DNA of 64,000 nucleotides, taken from Chitinophaga pinensis. GTDB taxonomy: Bacteria; Bacteroidota; Bacteroidia; Chitinophagales; Chitinophagaceae. Location: assembly GCA_902167325.1 (NCBI GenBank), contig LR632930.1, positions 2,542,001-2,606,000 of the forward strand. Reading direction: 5' to 3'. The position numbers and the translations under genes were made by a program. The notes beneath the pieces are model-generated. The model was not told the origin of the DNA and made no database searches. It worked only from the letters and a program-made list of their open reading frames with translations. This document shows positions 1-9,608 of the stretch, piece by piece; the stretch's first letter is position 1, and each line of letters opens with the position of its first letter.

Positions 1-233
1 GTCCTTCCTACCCGGATATCGACCTTATGCTGGCCGGGCATACCCATGGCATGCAGTTCGGCGTTGAAATCCCTTTCTTCAAATGGAGCCCTGCGCAGTA
101 CATCTACCGCCAGTGGGCAGGTCTGTATGAAGAAGGTAAACAGCGCCTGTATGTGAACCGTGGCTTTGGCTTCCTCGGCTATCCCGGCCGGGTGGGCATC
201 CTGCCGGAGATCACCGTGATCGAGCTTGTATAA
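1..233 (+). CDS. Metallophosphoesterase, C-terminal fragment
   Basis: The reading frame is open from base 3 to the stop at 231-233, so this is the 3' end of a gene that starts outside the window. About 76 residues are visible. They contain a Gly-His-Thr-His-Gly motif preceded by an Asp-Leu-Met-Leu-Ala strand, the last metal-binding motif of calcineurin-like phosphoesterases (YaeI/YkuE type). The rest fits the family's C-terminus, with a short loop on the membrane-facing side and a final strand. The substrate cannot be told; YkuE-type members act at the membrane on phosphodiesters or UDP-lipid compounds. The next gene begins about 20 bases downstream, so the two may share a transcript. Confidence 0.85.
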   Translation, partial: PSYPDIDLMLAGHTHGMQFGVEIPFFKWSPAQYIYRQWAGLYEEGKQRLYVNRGFGFLGYPGRVGILPEITVIELV

Positions 234-253
234 GAATTAGTAACTTGCGGGCG

Positions 254-1246
254 ATGAAAAACCTGATCATCGTAACACTGTATTTGCTGCTGTCTGCCGC
301 CAACTGCTATGCACAATCGCTGGCCGACCTGGAGCGCGAGCTGGACTCGTTGCTGGACAGCCGTTATAAAAGCGAAGTAACCGTGGCATTAGGCTTCGGT
401 AATAATCCTGCTTACGGCGGTAAGGCGGCAGATGCTTTCCGGCCTATAAACATGAAGCCCTTCCTTTCCCCGTCTGTCAGCTATACGCATAAAAGCGGGC
501 TGTTCGCCACGGCGGGTGCGTATTACCTGCTGGGTGCAGCACGGAAGCCCTGGTTTGAGCTGGACCTCAGCGCCGGATACGACTATACGAGAAACCGTGA
601 CCTCCTCACCGGAATTTCCTACACGCGCTATTTTTATGCAGATAGTGCTGATGTACCCCAAACCCCCATTAAAAACGAGCTGTATGCATACTTCATTTAC
701 CGCAAATGGTGGCTACAGCCGGGGCTGAGCCTCGATTATGGATTCGGGAGCTACCGTCAGGCAGATGCCGGTGTGATCACTACGGAGCGCGGCAGCGATT
801 TCAACGTGATCGTGGATGTGCGGCATCCTTTTGTATTCATGGATGTGATAACGGAAGACGACGGGCTGCTCATTATGCCGGTGATGGGGCTTACCACCGG
901 AACGGCGAAGTATTTCAGCAATATGAAGAGCTTCCGCTATGCAACACGGGGCAATGCCATCAAAAAGTATAACGAAAAAAAGAACAACGGACGGGGGAAT
1001 GGTAACGGGAATGGCAATGGTAATGGCGGGCAGCAGGGTCCGCAGCCGGTAGAGGAAACAGCAACCGAAACCATCTTATCGGACGGGAATGCTTTTAAGC
1101 CACGGGCGGCAGATCTGGGTGTGAGGGTTTCTTACATCATCGGCAAGTTCGCCATATCTCCGTCGTTTACTCTCTTTAAAATGCTACAGGGTCCGGATAC
1201 ATCTGTGGAAGGATATTTTACCGCCAGTGTAAGCGTAACTTTCTGA
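254..1246 (+). CDS. Secreted/outer-membrane protein of unknown function
   Basis: About 330 residues. A TTG codon in frame lies three codons upstream (245), but ATG at 254 is preferred because it starts directly at a signal peptide (hydrophobic Leu/Ile-rich core, Cys-Tyr-Ala-Gln cleavage region at about residues 18-21). The rest alternates short hydrophobic and polar strands with many Tyr/Phe/Gly, as in a beta-barrel or envelope protein. Around residues 245-260 there is a low-complexity run of Gly-Asn dipeptides, after a Lys/Asn-rich stretch, probably a flexible linker or surface loop. The protein ends in a strand finishing with Phe, as is usual for outer-membrane barrels. I do not recognise the family. 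Confidence 0.75.
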   Translation: MKNLIIVTLYLLLSAANCYAQSLADLERELDSLLDSRYKSEVTVALGFGNNPAYGGKAADAFRPINMKPFLSPSVSYTHKSGLFATAGAYYLLGAARKPWFELDLSAGYDYTRNRDLLTGISYTRYFYADSADVPQTPIKNELYAYFIYRKWWLQPGLSLDYGFGSYRQADAGVITTERGSDFNVIVDVRHPFVFMDVITEDDGLLIMPVMGLTTGTAKYFSNMKSFRYATRGNAIKKYNEKKNNGRGNGNGNGNGNGGQQGPQPVEETATETILSDGNAFKPRAADLGVRVSYIIGKFAISPSFTLFKMLQGPDTSVEGYFTASVSVTF

Positions 1247-1393
1247 TAAAGAGCAGCCTCATGCTTCTAGCATGGAATTTGCAACATGCGTAGGGGTAAA
1301 TGCCCTGAAGCACGTCTTTAAACTAACTGGAAAGGATTCATTATCAACAGATCAAGATTAAATAAGCTGCTTAACACTAAACAAATATCTCAT

Positions 1394-2008
1394 ATGAAAA
1401 AACTGTTTTTGGCCCTTGCCGTTATCACCGGCTTAACCGTATCCTCCGCCAAAGCACAAAAAATGGTGCGTTTCGGTATCAAAGGTGGCGCCAACCTGGG
1501 CAAAATCGATGGTACCGGATATGATGACGCATTTAAACTGGGATGGCATCTGGGTGGCTTTGCGCAGATCAACCTGATGAAAGGTTTCGGCATCCAGCCC
1601 GAACTCATCTATTCCAGCTCCAAAACCGAAGTAAAGAACACCGGCGAATTCCAGACAGAATACCAACTGAACCAGGTAAATGAGAATAAACCGAAATTGG
1701 ATTATCTTTCCATCCCGGTACTGGCTAATATCGACCTCGGATCTCCCCGCTTCAAACTGCAGGTAGGCCCACAGTTCAGTATTATGACCAGCAAGAAACG
1801 GAACGTTTTCCAGGAAGGAAAAGAAGCGTTTAAAGGTGGAGACTTCGGTGCAGTAGGCGGCCTCTGGCTCCAGCTCCCGATCGTTAACATCAGCGCCCGT
1901 TACGTAATCGGCCTGTCCAACGTAAACGATATCACTTTCGCCGACGGTACCAACCCCGAAAAGTGGAAGAATCAATCTATTCAATTGGGCGTAGGTATTA
2001 CCCTTTAG
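1394..2008 (+). CDS. Outer membrane beta-barrel protein (PorT-like porin family)
   Basis: 204 residues. A signal peptide (residues 1-21, ending Ala-Lys-Ala-Gln) is followed by Phe-Gly-Ile-Lys-Gly-Gly-Ala-Asn-Leu, the usual opening of the Bacteroidota 'outer membrane protein beta-barrel' (PorT-like) family. The body is amphipathic strands: one ends Gly-Ile-Gln-Pro-Glu-Leu and another Ser-Ile-Pro-Val-Leu, both common in this family. The length is typical for a small 8-stranded barrel. It is probably a general envelope protein; a specific transport role is not supported. It is monocistronic, with about 145 bases before it and a strong terminator after it. Confidence 0.85.
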   Translation: MKKLFLALAVITGLTVSSAKAQKMVRFGIKGGANLGKIDGTGYDDAFKLGWHLGGFAQINLMKGFGIQPELIYSSSKTEVKNTGEFQTEYQLNQVNENKPKLDYLSIPVLANIDLGSPRFKLQVGPQFSIMTSKKRNVFQEGKEAFKGGDFGAVGGLWLQLPIVNISARYVIGLSNVNDITFADGTNPEKWKNQSIQLGVGITL

Positions 2009-2030
2009 TGTTTACCTACAACTGAGCGAT

Positions 2031-2064
2031 GACCGCTCCCGGAAACGGGGCGGTCTTTTTTTTT
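2031..2064 (+). terminator. Rho-independent terminator after the PorT-like gene
   Basis: Nine-base stem (GACCGCTCC with GGGGCGGTC, one G-T pair), short loop, then a run of nine T. It lies 22 bases after the stop at 2008. Confidence 0.9.
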
Positions 2065-2215
2065 GTCCCGGGCAACCCGGCACCCCTTTCCTGCGTTTCC
2101 TATTTTGGCACACCTGCAGCAATGGCATTAATATTGACTATATAGCCATGTTCTATTTTCAGGGGCATTTGCAGGGGTAGTCCTGCCATTCTGTCCCGAT
2201 ACTTAAAACTGACAG

Positions 2216-4618
2216 ATGAATACATTTTTCTTGGGCAATACAGAGGAAGAGATGGAATTTATGCCCATCATACCTCTTAATGAAGACGGAGATGGACAGG
2301 AAGAAGACATTATACCTGATGAGCTGGCCCTTTTGCCGCTCCGCAATACAGTACTTTTCCCCGGCGTTGTACTCCCCATTACCGTTGGGAGAGACAAGTC
2401 GATCAAGGCAGTAAACGATGCGTACAAAACTGACAAAATGATCGGCGTTGTCGCACAAAAAGACAGTAACATAGAAGAACCCGGTGTTAACGATTTGAAC
2501 GAAGTGGGCACCGTGGCTAAAATCGTAAAACTGATTAAAATGCCTGATGGTGGCACTACCATCATTATTCAGGGCCGTAAAAGGTTCAAAATCACAGAGA
2601 TCGTAAGTGAAGACCCCTACTTCAAAACCAAATACGACATACTGCAGGATGAAGTGGACAATAACGACTCTGAGTTTGATGCCTACGTATCTTCCATCAA
2701 AGATCTGGCAGGGCAAATCATTGCACTCAGTCCGCACCTGCCTTCCGAAGCCAGCATCATCCTGAAGAATATCGAGAACGCACCTTTCCTTATTCACTTC
2801 GTATCCAGCAACCTGAACAGCGATGTAAAGGAAAAGCAACGCATCCTGGAGATTAACAATCTTCACCAGCGTGCCGAACTGCTTATGAAAATGCTGCAGA
2901 TGGAATTGCAGCTGGCGGAGCTGAAGAATAAGATTAATAACAAAACCAAGCAGGATCTCGATAAGCAGCAGCGCGATTACTTTCTGCAACAGCAGATGAA
3001 ATCCATCAAGGAAGAACTGGGTGGTGATTCCAACGATCGTGAGATCAAGGAAATGCTGCGCAAGTCCGAAACCAAGAAATGGCCCGAAGCTGCGAAAGAG
3101 CTTTTCACCAAAGGCATTGAGAAGCTGGAGCGTATGCATCCCAGCACTCCGGATTATTCAGTGGTATATAACCATCTCGATCTGATGCTGGACCTGCCGT
3201 GGTTAGATTATACCGAAGACAGATACGACCTCAAAAAGGCAAAGAAAGTACTGGATCATGATCATTACGGAATGGACCGGATCAAAGACCGTATTCTCGA
3301 GTATCTGGCAGTGCTGAAACTGAAAGGTGATATGAAATCGCCTATCCTGTGCTTTGTTGGTCCTCCCGGTATTGGTAAAACCTCTCTGGGCCGCTCCATC
3401 GCCAACGCTATTGGCCGCAAATATGCGCGCCTCAGTCTTGGCGGTCTGCACGATGAAAGTGAGATCCGTGGTCACCGTAAAACCTATATCGGTGCCATGG
3501 CGGGCCGTATCCTGCAAACTATCCGTAAGGTGAAGTCTTCCAACCCGGTGATGATCCTTGATGAGATCGATAAGATCGGCAGCGACCACCGTGGTGATCC
3601 TGCATCCGCTCTCCTGGAAGTGCTGGACCCCGAACAGAACAGTACCTTTTACGATAATTACCTGGAGCTGGAGTACGACCTGAGTAAGGTACTCTTCATC
3701 GCCACCGCCAATAACCTCGGTGCCATCCCCATGGCCCTGCGCGACAGGCTGGAGATCATCGATCTCAGCGGGTATTCCATCGAAGAGAAGGTGGAGATCG
3801 CCAAGCGACACCTCATTCCTAAGCAGAAAGAGGCACATGGCCTTGCCAATGTAAAACTGTCGTTTGCCAATAAGGTAATTGAGAAAGTAATCGCCAACTA
3901 CACCCGTGAAAGCGGTGTGCGTGAGCTGGACCGGCAGTTTGCTGCCATTATGCGTAATCTAGCCAAAGATGTAGCAATGGGTACCATGCCGAAAGAAGCG
4001 GTATCCGAAGAAAGGGTGATCAAGGCGCTGGGTAAACCGAAATATTCAAACGAGATCTATAAAACGGGCAATCCTCCCGGCGTATCGGTAGGCCTGGCCT
4101 GGACATATGTAGGGGGCGACATCCTTTTCATCGAATCCAGCCTCTCCGACGGTAAAGGGGAACTCAAGCTGACCGGTAACCTGGGTAATGTGATGAAGGA
4201 ATCGGCCATAACGGCCCTTAGCTGGTTACAGGCCAATGCACAAAACTTCAAGATCGACCCGAAAGTGTTCCAGCAGAAAACCGTTCATATTCACGTTCCG
4301 GAAGGGGCTGTGCCAAAGGATGGTCCCAGTGCAGGCGTTACCATGCTCACCGCCCTGGCATCGTTGTTTACCGGCCGCCGCGTAAAACCTTACATGGCTA
4401 TGACGGGTGAAATTACGCTGCGCGGACAAGTGCTGCCTGTAGGTGGTATCAAGGAAAAGATACTCGCCGCCAAACGTGCCGGTATTAAGGAAATCATCCT
4501 GTGCTGGCAGAACGAGAAAGACATTTCGGACATCAACCCGGACTATATCAAGGGCTTGAAATTTCATTATGTACGCGAAATGAACCAAGTACTCGAATCT
4601 GCGTTATTAAGGAGGTAA
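2216..4618 (+). CDS. lon: ATP-dependent endopeptidase Lon
   Basis: 800 residues, the normal Lon length. The N-terminal substrate-binding domain spans roughly residues 35-245 and opens with [10 protein letters not shown]. A helical linker follows. The AAA+ module has Walker A GPPGIGKT at about 381-388, then Walker B with Asp-Glu-Ile-Asp-Lys and a sensor region Ala-Thr-Ala-Asn. The protease domain has the catalytic Ser705 in Pro-Lys-Asp-Gly-Pro-Ser-Ala-Gly and the dyad Lys748 in Gly-Gly-Ile-Lys-Glu-Lys, with the same 43-residue spacing as in E. coli Lon. It degrades misfolded and regulatory proteins in the cytoplasm. A second ATG at codon 13 (Met-Glu-Phe-Met) could be an alternative start. Confidence 0.98.
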   Translation: MNTFFLGNTEEEMEFMPIIPLNEDGDGQEEDIIPDELALLPLRNTVLFPGVVLPITVGRDKSIKAVNDAYKTDKMIGVVAQKDSNIEEPGVNDLNEVGTVAKIVKLIKMPDGGTTIIIQGRKRFKITEIVSEDPYFKTKYDILQDEVDNNDSEFDAYVSSIKDLAGQIIALSPHLPSEASIILKNIENAPFLIHFVSSNLNSDVKEKQRILEINNLHQRAELLMKMLQMELQLAELKNKINNKTKQDLDKQQRDYFLQQQMKSIKEELGGDSNDREIKEMLRKSETKKWPEAAKELFTKGIEKLERMHPSTPDYSVVYNHLDLMLDLPWLDYTEDRYDLKKAKKVLDHDHYGMDRIKDRILEYLAVLKLKGDMKSPILCFVGPPGIGKTSLGRSIANAIGRKYARLSLGGLHDESEIRGHRKTYIGAMAGRILQTIRKVKSSNPVMILDEIDKIGSDHRGDPASALLEVLDPEQNSTFYDNYLELEYDLSKVLFIATANNLGAIPMALRDRLEIIDLSGYSIEEKVEIAKRHLIPKQKEAHGLANVKLSFANKVIEKVIANYTRESGVRELDRQFAAIMRNLAKDVAMGTMPKEAVSEERVIKALGKPKYSNEIYKTGNPPGVSVGLAWTYVGGDILFIESSLSDGKGELKLTGNLGNVMKESAITALSWLQANAQNFKIDPKVFQQKTVHIHVPEGAVPKDGPSAGVTMLTALASLFTGRRVKPYMAMTGEITLRGQVLPVGGIKEKILAAKRAGIKEIILCWQNEKDISDINPDYIKGLKFHYVREMNQVLESALLRR

Positions 4619-4702
4619 AACGCACGGAGCGTTACTCCTGATGCAGCCGTGCTACCATGTTCACTTGAAAAGAGTGAGCGCATGTTGATTGTTTAAGGGT
4701 TT

Positions 4703-4741
4703 GAATAGAGCCATCTGTGATAGGATGGCTCTATTCTTTTT
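4703..4741 (+). terminator. Rho-independent terminator after lon
   Basis: A perfect 13-base inverted repeat (4703-4715 and 4724-4736) with an 8-base loop and a T-rich tail. It lies across the first codons of the longest possible porQ reading frame (GTG at 4717), which argues for a later porQ start. Confidence 0.92.
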
Positions 4742-4791
4742 ATGTACTTCTATCCGTAACTTACCGGCAACAAATCCGCAGTAAGCTCCCT

Positions 4792-5850
4792 GTGAAATAC
4801 CGTTTCCTCATCATATGGCTGTTTTTACCTTTTTCAGTTGCTGCCCAGTTGCTGGGAGGGCGGCAATCGTACGGGTTCCTGGAACTGCCGCCATCGCCAC
4901 AGATCACCGCATTGGGAGGGGTTAATGTTGCCATTCAGGGGAATGACCTCAGTACAGCCCTGCTTCATCCCGCATTGATGCGCCCGGAAATGGCAGGACA
5001 GCTGCAGGTTAACATGGCCGGCTATAATGGAGGCATTAAATACGGGCATGCGGCATTCGGGCTGTATGCTCCCAAACTGGCTACTTCTTTCGCCGCCAGC
5101 CTGCAATATGTTGACTACGGGAATCTGCAGCATACAGATGTTACGGGGAATGTGCTGGGTACCTTTCGTCCGGCCGATTTCACGTTCCGGATAACCGCTT
5201 CGCGCCGCTATCTTCAGAAATGGCATTACGGTCTCACCCTCAAATACATCCGCTCCAGGTACTTCGATTACCGTTCTGCCGGGCTGGCTGCCGATATAGG
5301 CATTACTTATTCCGATACTGTACGCGGCTGGCAGGCCGGGCTCGTAGCTACGAATATGGGCACGCAGTTCACCAAATACACGGCAGCTGAAAATGCCACC
5401 CTGCCATTCGATCTGCAGATAGGCATTTCAAAGCGGCTGGAGCATGTGCCCATCCAGCTGTCGGCCACCATTCACCATCTCCACCAATTCGACATACGAT
5501 ACGCCGGACCTGACCTGAGAGAAGATATCAGGATAGAGAACGGAGATACCCTGCGGGGAGGGGGCGGTGGCATCGACAATCTTTTCCGGCATTTTGTACT
5601 GGCCGCACAATGGAACATCGGTAAGTATCTGGAAGTAACCGGTGCTTACAATCACCTGCGCCGGCAGGAGCTGTCGTTGCCGGAACGCCGCGGACTGAGC
5701 GGGTTTTCCATGGGAGTGGGCATTGTGGTGAAGAAGATTCAGATACGCTATGCGCGCAGCTGGTATCAACGTGCAATAGGTTTTCATCACATCGGCTGCA
5801 GTATTTCATTGCAACAATGGGCAGGAATCGGTATTTTCGAAAAACGCTGA
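4792..5850 (+). CDS. porQ: Type IX secretion system protein PorQ homologue
   Basis: About 352 residues from GTG 4792. The frame is open back to GTG 4717, but that start lies inside the lon terminator, and starting at 4792 puts a signal peptide at the N-terminus (Met-Lys-Tyr-Arg-Phe, hydrophobic core, Val-Ala-Ala-Gln). The mature part opens with a Gly-Gly-Arg-Gln-Ser-Tyr-Gly-Phe-Leu-Glu-Leu-Pro segment followed by Ala-Leu-Gly-Gly, typical of PorQ and PorV-like FadL-type barrels. PorQ is an outer-membrane barrel of the type IX system; in Porphyromonas it works with PorU, PorV and PorZ in the attachment complex. The giant adhesin at 11.3 kb is a probable type IX client. The ABC ATPase gene follows after 35 bases and could be co-transcribed. 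Confidence 0.85.
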   Translation: MKYRFLIIWLFLPFSVAAQLLGGRQSYGFLELPPSPQITALGGVNVAIQGNDLSTALLHPALMRPEMAGQLQVNMAGYNGGIKYGHAAFGLYAPKLATSFAASLQYVDYGNLQHTDVTGNVLGTFRPADFTFRITASRRYLQKWHYGLTLKYIRSRYFDYRSAGLAADIGITYSDTVRGWQAGLVATNMGTQFTKYTAAENATLPFDLQIGISKRLEHVPIQLSATIHHLHQFDIRYAGPDLREDIRIENGDTLRGGGGGIDNLFRHFVLAAQWNIGKYLEVTGAYNHLRRQELSLPERRGLSGFSMGVGIVVKKIQIRYARSWYQRAIGFHHIGCSISLQQWAGIGIFEKR

Positions 5851-5885
5851 CGGAGCACCTTGCAGCCAACTTAATACAACAAATT

Positions 5886-6656
5886 ATGCAACCTGTTATC
5901 TCCATACAGAAACTGAATAAATACTTCGGTACCAAACAGGTATTGAAAGACATTAACCTGGAAGTGCATCCCGGCGAAGTGATCGGATATATCGGTCCCA
6001 ATGGCGCGGGTAAATCCACCACAGTGAAGATACTTATCGGTCTCCTGGGAGAATTCGAAGGGGAGGTGAGCGTGCTTGGGCACGATATGCGGCAGAGCAC
6101 CCTGGAGGTAAAGGCATTGACGGGTTATGTGCCTGAGAACGCAGAGATCTACGAAGTACTCACCCCCATGGAGTACCTGTCTTTCACCGGGAAGCTCTAC
6201 GGGCTGGATGATGCTATCATTACAGAACGTGGGCAGCGTATGCTGCAGGCTTTCGGGCTGCTGGAGAACAAGGATCAGCGGATGGATACCTTCTCCAAAG
6301 GCATGCGTCAGAAAGTACTGATTATTTCAGGCCTGCTGCACAACCCCCAGATCGTGATCCTCGATGAGCCACTTTCCGGCCTGGATGCCAATGCCGTGAT
6401 CATCGTTAAGGAAATCATCACCCTGCTGAAAAAGGAACACAAAACCATTTTCTACTGCTCTCATATGATGGATGTGGTGGAGAAGGTGGCCGACCGTATC
6501 GTACTGATCGATGAAGGCCGCATTGTGGCCGACAGTACCTTCCGGGAACTGCAGCAATCCGGAACGGAAACACTTGAACAGGTGTTCGCACGCCTTACCG
6601 GTAAACAGCAGCTGAGCGAACAGGCTGATCAGTTCATGAACGCCCTCGGGCAATAA
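5886..6656 (+). CDS. ABC transporter ATP-binding protein
   Basis: 256 residues from ATG 5886. An upstream in-frame codon at 5817 would overlap porQ and add 23 non-conserved residues. All nucleotide-binding motifs are present: Walker A GPNGAGKST, a Phe-Ser-Lys-Gly-Met-Arg-Gln signature, Walker B Val-Ile-Leu-Asp-Glu-Pro, the D-loop Ser-Gly-Leu-Asp-Ala, and the Cys-Ser-His switch histidine. The family is the ABC-2 type export ATPase group. The next gene starts 13 bases later and encodes a polytopic membrane protein, so the pair is probably one exporter. The substrate is unknown. Confidence 0.93.
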   Translation: MQPVISIQKLNKYFGTKQVLKDINLEVHPGEVIGYIGPNGAGKSTTVKILIGLLGEFEGEVSVLGHDMRQSTLEVKALTGYVPENAEIYEVLTPMEYLSFTGKLYGLDDAIITERGQRMLQAFGLLENKDQRMDTFSKGMRQKVLIISGLLHNPQIVILDEPLSGLDANAVIIVKEIITLLKKEHKTIFYCSHMMDVVEKVADRIVLIDEGRIVADSTFRELQQSGTETLEQVFARLTGKQQLSEQADQFMNALGQ

Positions 6657-6669
6657 ATACGCTTCGCCC

Positions 6670-8376
6670 ATGAATAAGATGATGCTGGCGATGGTATCGC
6701 TGTTTAACCCCCTATGGCGTTCGCTCGGTGTGAATGTGGAGCAACTCCGCGTCATCCTGCATACCAAGCTGACGATAGACGACCGACGGCCTAATATCTA
6801 CAACAGAGGTTCGCGGCAAAGCACAAAAGTTGTTAAAAATAGCGCCTTGTATACTATGGTGCTTTCGTTTTTTATCGGGTTGATTTACCTGTCGGTTTTT
6901 TCGGTGGGTGATGATATCCGGTTGCAATCTTTCCTGTGGTTCTCTGCATATCTGCTGACCATGTGCATCACACTGATCACGGATTTTTCCTTCGTGCTGA
7001 TCGACCCGCGCGATAACTACATCCTGCTGCCGCGCCCTGTGAGCGACCGTACCTTGGTGGTGAGCAGACTGATGCATATTGCCCTGCATATTTCGAAGAT
7101 CGCAGTGCCCATGAGCCTTTCTCCGGTAATATTTATCGGTATCCTCTACGGGGTTATACCTGCGCTATGGTTCTGTGTACTGGCTTTGCTGCTGACCTTC
7201 CTCGCTATATTCGTTATCAATACGGCGTATTTGCTGGTGTTGAGAATTACGTCTGCCGAAAAATTCAAAGAGGTGATTAATTCCATGCAGATCGCATTTT
7301 CAATTGTGATGTTTGGCGTTTATTTCCTTGGTCCACGGGCGCTCCGGAACATTGAGATCGAAGGTGCGTTCAATAACGGAGATTATCCCTGGTTACCATT
7401 TGCCCCTACCTGGTGGTTCGCCCGTGTGTTTACATGGCCTTTAGCGGGCTGGCAACCGGGTTTGGCGGTAGATCTGGCGTTGACTTTCCTTACTCCCATA
7501 TTGTGCCTTTGGGTGGTGGCGCGCTTCCTTGCTCCCAGCTTCAATCGTAAAATCGCAGGAATGGGTGGCAGCGACACTGCGCCGCAAGTGATGAAAAAGG
7601 TGAAGAAAAGCGATGGGGGAGTACCTTATTATAAAAGGCTGTCAGGTTTTTTTACCAGCAACGGGCATGAAAAACTGTCGTTTGAACTGGTTTGGTTACT
7701 AACGAGCCGCACACGGGAGTTCAAGCTGAAAGTATATCCTTCGGTAGCTTATGTTATCGTTATGTGTATAGGCGTGTTCTTTTTCTCCGACCGCGGAATG
7801 GGGATTAAAAATTGGGACCAGATTCGGGAAACACCCATCTATCTGTTCCTGATATACATGACAAGCTTCGTATTTATTACCGCACTTTCCCACCTGGTTT
7901 TCTCCGATAATTATAAAGCTGCCTGGGTCTATTTCGTTTCGCCGCTGGAAACACCTGGCCATGTGCTTATTGGCACCTGGAAGGCGGCGCTGGTGAAGTT
8001 TCTTCTGCCATTCTATACTATCATCTCTTTGGTTGCAGGCATAATTTGGGGCGTCCGGATTATTCCGGATCTGATAGTCGGATTTATTAATGTGCTGGTG
8101 ATCAGTTTGATTTACGCGCTTATAATCCTCCGGGAATTACCATTCTCCGCAGCACCCGATCTCTCCGGTAATACAGGAAGGTTGCTGCGGAATGTGCTCG
8201 TAATGACGGTACCCGGATTCATCGGGCTGGCGCATTTTATACTGGGACTTGTGGGCAAAGAAAGCGGTGGATTGTATTACGGAATGCTTGGCGGGTTCGC
8301 TTTGTTATCAGGCTCGGCTTTGTATCTGTTGTATGGTTCTTACCGGAAATCGGGCTGGAAAGACATAAAAGGCTGA
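6670..8376 (+). CDS. ABC-type transporter membrane protein
   Basis: 568 residues with roughly ten or more hydrophobic helices in two blocks (about residues 60-260 and 355-555), separated by a hydrophilic loop rich in Lys and Gly (about 300-345). The N-terminus is cytoplasmic in character (Arg/Asp-rich, residues 25-55). It resembles the large Bacteroidota ABC-2 permeases that contain two fused half-permeases. It follows the ATPase gene by 13 bases, so the two almost certainly form one transporter. No substrate is suggested by the sequence. A long gap and an inverted repeat follow. Confidence 0.8.
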   Translation: MNKMMLAMVSLFNPLWRSLGVNVEQLRVILHTKLTIDDRRPNIYNRGSRQSTKVVKNSALYTMVLSFFIGLIYLSVFSVGDDIRLQSFLWFSAYLLTMCITLITDFSFVLIDPRDNYILLPRPVSDRTLVVSRLMHIALHISKIAVPMSLSPVIFIGILYGVIPALWFCVLALLLTFLAIFVINTAYLLVLRITSAEKFKEVINSMQIAFSIVMFGVYFLGPRALRNIEIEGAFNNGDYPWLPFAPTWWFARVFTWPLAGWQPGLAVDLALTFLTPILCLWVVARFLAPSFNRKIAGMGGSDTAPQVMKKVKKSDGGVPYYKRLSGFFTSNGHEKLSFELVWLLTSRTREFKLKVYPSVAYVIVMCIGVFFFSDRGMGIKNWDQIRETPIYLFLIYMTSFVFITALSHLVFSDNYKAAWVYFVSPLETPGHVLIGTWKAALVKFLLPFYTIISLVAGIIWGVRIIPDLIVGFINVLVISLIYALIILRELPFSAAPDLSGNTGRLLRNVLVMTVPGFIGLAHFILGLVGKESGGLYYGMLGGFALLSGSALYLLYGSYRKSGWKDIKG

Positions 8377-8517
8377 CGGATTGTGTTGGCTTCAGAACAG
8401 AATATTAGACTTACTACCCTTTTTTACCTTTTACGGTTAATTTAATATCAGACCTTTCATTTTATTAATAATTCCCATTATATCACATGTCGTTCATTAT
8501 CAACTGATTGTGCTATC

Positions 8518-8600
8518 ACCCTCCATCCATCCATCCTTCATCCAACCTATATCAAACCCTTGTCATTGCTGGAGATGGATGGAGGATGGATGGAGGATGG
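8518..8600. repeat. Imperfect CCAT-type inverted repeat in the gap 8377-8662
   Basis: The gap between the permease and the pdxJ terminator holds a left arm of repeated CCAT units (about 8518-8547) and a right arm of GGATGGAGGATGG units (about 8571-8600) that is nearly its reverse complement, with a loop of about 23 bases. There is no T tract, so it is not a standard terminator. I see no gene in 8377-8662. Confidence 0.6.
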
Positions 8601-8662
8601 TAGAAGAATGAGACGCTGATTTTGACATAATATTACCAGGGAGGCGGGCATGCGGGAGTTAA

Positions 8663-8705
8663 AAGGGCCGCCTCTGTGTTTTTGCAAACATGTGAGGCGG
8701 CCCTT
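8663..8705 (-). terminator. Terminator of pdxJ
   Basis: A perfect 12-base stem (AAGGGCCGCCTC with GAGGCGGCCCTT) around a T/A-rich loop, with four T on the minus strand after it. It starts 20 bases after the pdxJ stop. Its arms resemble those of the terminators at 51547 and 51640. Confidence 0.8.
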
Positions 8706-8725
8706 AGTAATTTCAATCGTATCAG

Positions 8726-9457
8726 TTAATCCTGCAGCTGGCGCTTGTACAGCTGGATGGTATTTTCCAGCCCGAAGTACAGGGCATCACACACAAGTGC
8801 GTGGCCGATGGATACTTCTTTCAATTGCGGGATGTGCAGTTTAAAGAAGCGAAGGTTTTCGAGATTCAGGTCGTGGCCGGCATTGATTTCCAGGCCCATA
8901 TCTGATGCTGCGAAAGCAGTGTTTTTATAATCGTTAAACAGCCTGAAGTTTTGTGGCTGCGTACGTGCATTGGCGTATTCTTCCGCATATGGACCGGTAT
9001 ACAGCTCAATACGGTCGGCTCCGGCAGCTTTGGCACCTTCTACTTTGCTCACATCGGCATTGAGGAAGATGGATACACGGATGCCGGCAGCTTTCAGTGT
9101 GGAGATTACATCGGTCAGGAAAGACTGGTACTGAACCGTATCCCAGCCGGTGTTGGAAGTGATGACGCCGGGAGGATCGGGGACAAGTGTACACTGTTCG
9201 GGCTTCACTTCCAGCACGAGATCCATAAAGTCGGTGGAGGGGTAGCCTTCGATGTTGAACTCAGTGGTTACGAGGGGCTTCAGTTCGCGTACATCCTGGT
9301 AACGGATGTGGCGCTCATCGGGCCGGGGGTGAACGGTAATGCCATCCGCACCGAAGATTTCACAGTCCTTCGCAACTTTCAGAATATCCGGAAGGTTGCC
9401 ACCGCGGGCGTTACGCAGCGTGGCAAACTTGTTGATGTTAACACTCAGCTTAGTCAT
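8726..9457 (-). CDS. pdxJ: Pyridoxine 5'-phosphate synthase
   Basis: 243 residues, the normal PdxJ length. It opens with Leu-Ser-Val-Asn-Ile-Asn-Lys-Phe-Ala-Thr-Leu-Arg-Asn-Ala-Arg-Gly-Gly, then Gly-Ala-Asp-Gly-Ile-Thr-Val-His-Pro-Arg-Pro-Asp-Glu-Arg-His-Ile, the family signature with the substrate-binding histidines and arginines. It later has Glu-Leu-Tyr-Thr-Gly-Pro-Tyr-Ala and Ile-Asn-Ala-Gly-His-Asp-Leu-Asn-Leu-Glu-Asn. The enzyme condenses 3-amino-1-hydroxyacetone phosphate with deoxyxylulose 5-phosphate to make pyridoxine 5'-phosphate. The gene is alone on the minus strand with its own promoter and terminator. Confidence 0.97.
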   Translation of the reverse strand: MTKLSVNINKFATLRNARGGNLPDILKVAKDCEIFGADGITVHPRPDERHIRYQDVRELKPLVTTEFNIEGYPSTDFMDLVLEVKPEQCTLVPDPPGVITSNTGWDTVQYQSFLTDVISTLKAAGIRVSIFLNADVSKVEGAKAAGADRIELYTGPYAEEYANARTQPQNFRLFNDYKNTAFAASDMGLEINAGHDLNLENLRFFKLHIPQLKEVSIGHALVCDALYFGLENTIQLYKRQLQD

Positions 9458-9461
9458 GCCG

Positions 9462-9469
9462 CAAAATTA
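9462..9469 (-). promoter_or_regulatory. Promoter -7 element (TAATTTTG) next to pdxJ start
   Basis: It matches the Bacteroidota -7 consensus TAnnTTTG on the minus strand and ends only four bases before the pdxJ ATG. Transcription would start at or inside the start codon, so the message could be leaderless. Confidence 0.5.
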
Positions 9470-9556
9470 CGATTTATGCAGGAGGAACAGGGCAGGATGC
9501 GGGATAAAAATGATGAGCGCTGTTAGCGGGATGATGAGTAGTATTTGCTGCAAAAA

Positions 9557-9586
9557 AAAGCAGCCTCTTTGCGGGAGGCTGCTTTT
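9557..9586 (-). terminator. Terminator of ahcY
   Basis: A perfect 12-base stem (AAAAGCAGCCTC with GAGGCTGCTTTT), a 6-base loop, and a run of T on the minus strand. It lies about 22 bases after the ahcY stop. Confidence 0.92.
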
Positions 9587-9608
9587 CGCTATATCGGTAA
9601 AACCGTGA

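Noticed and set aside
4717..4791. Longer porQ start at GTG 4717
   Set aside because: This segment is the lon terminator hairpin plus sequence without coding character, and it would put a non-signal extension before a normal signal peptide.
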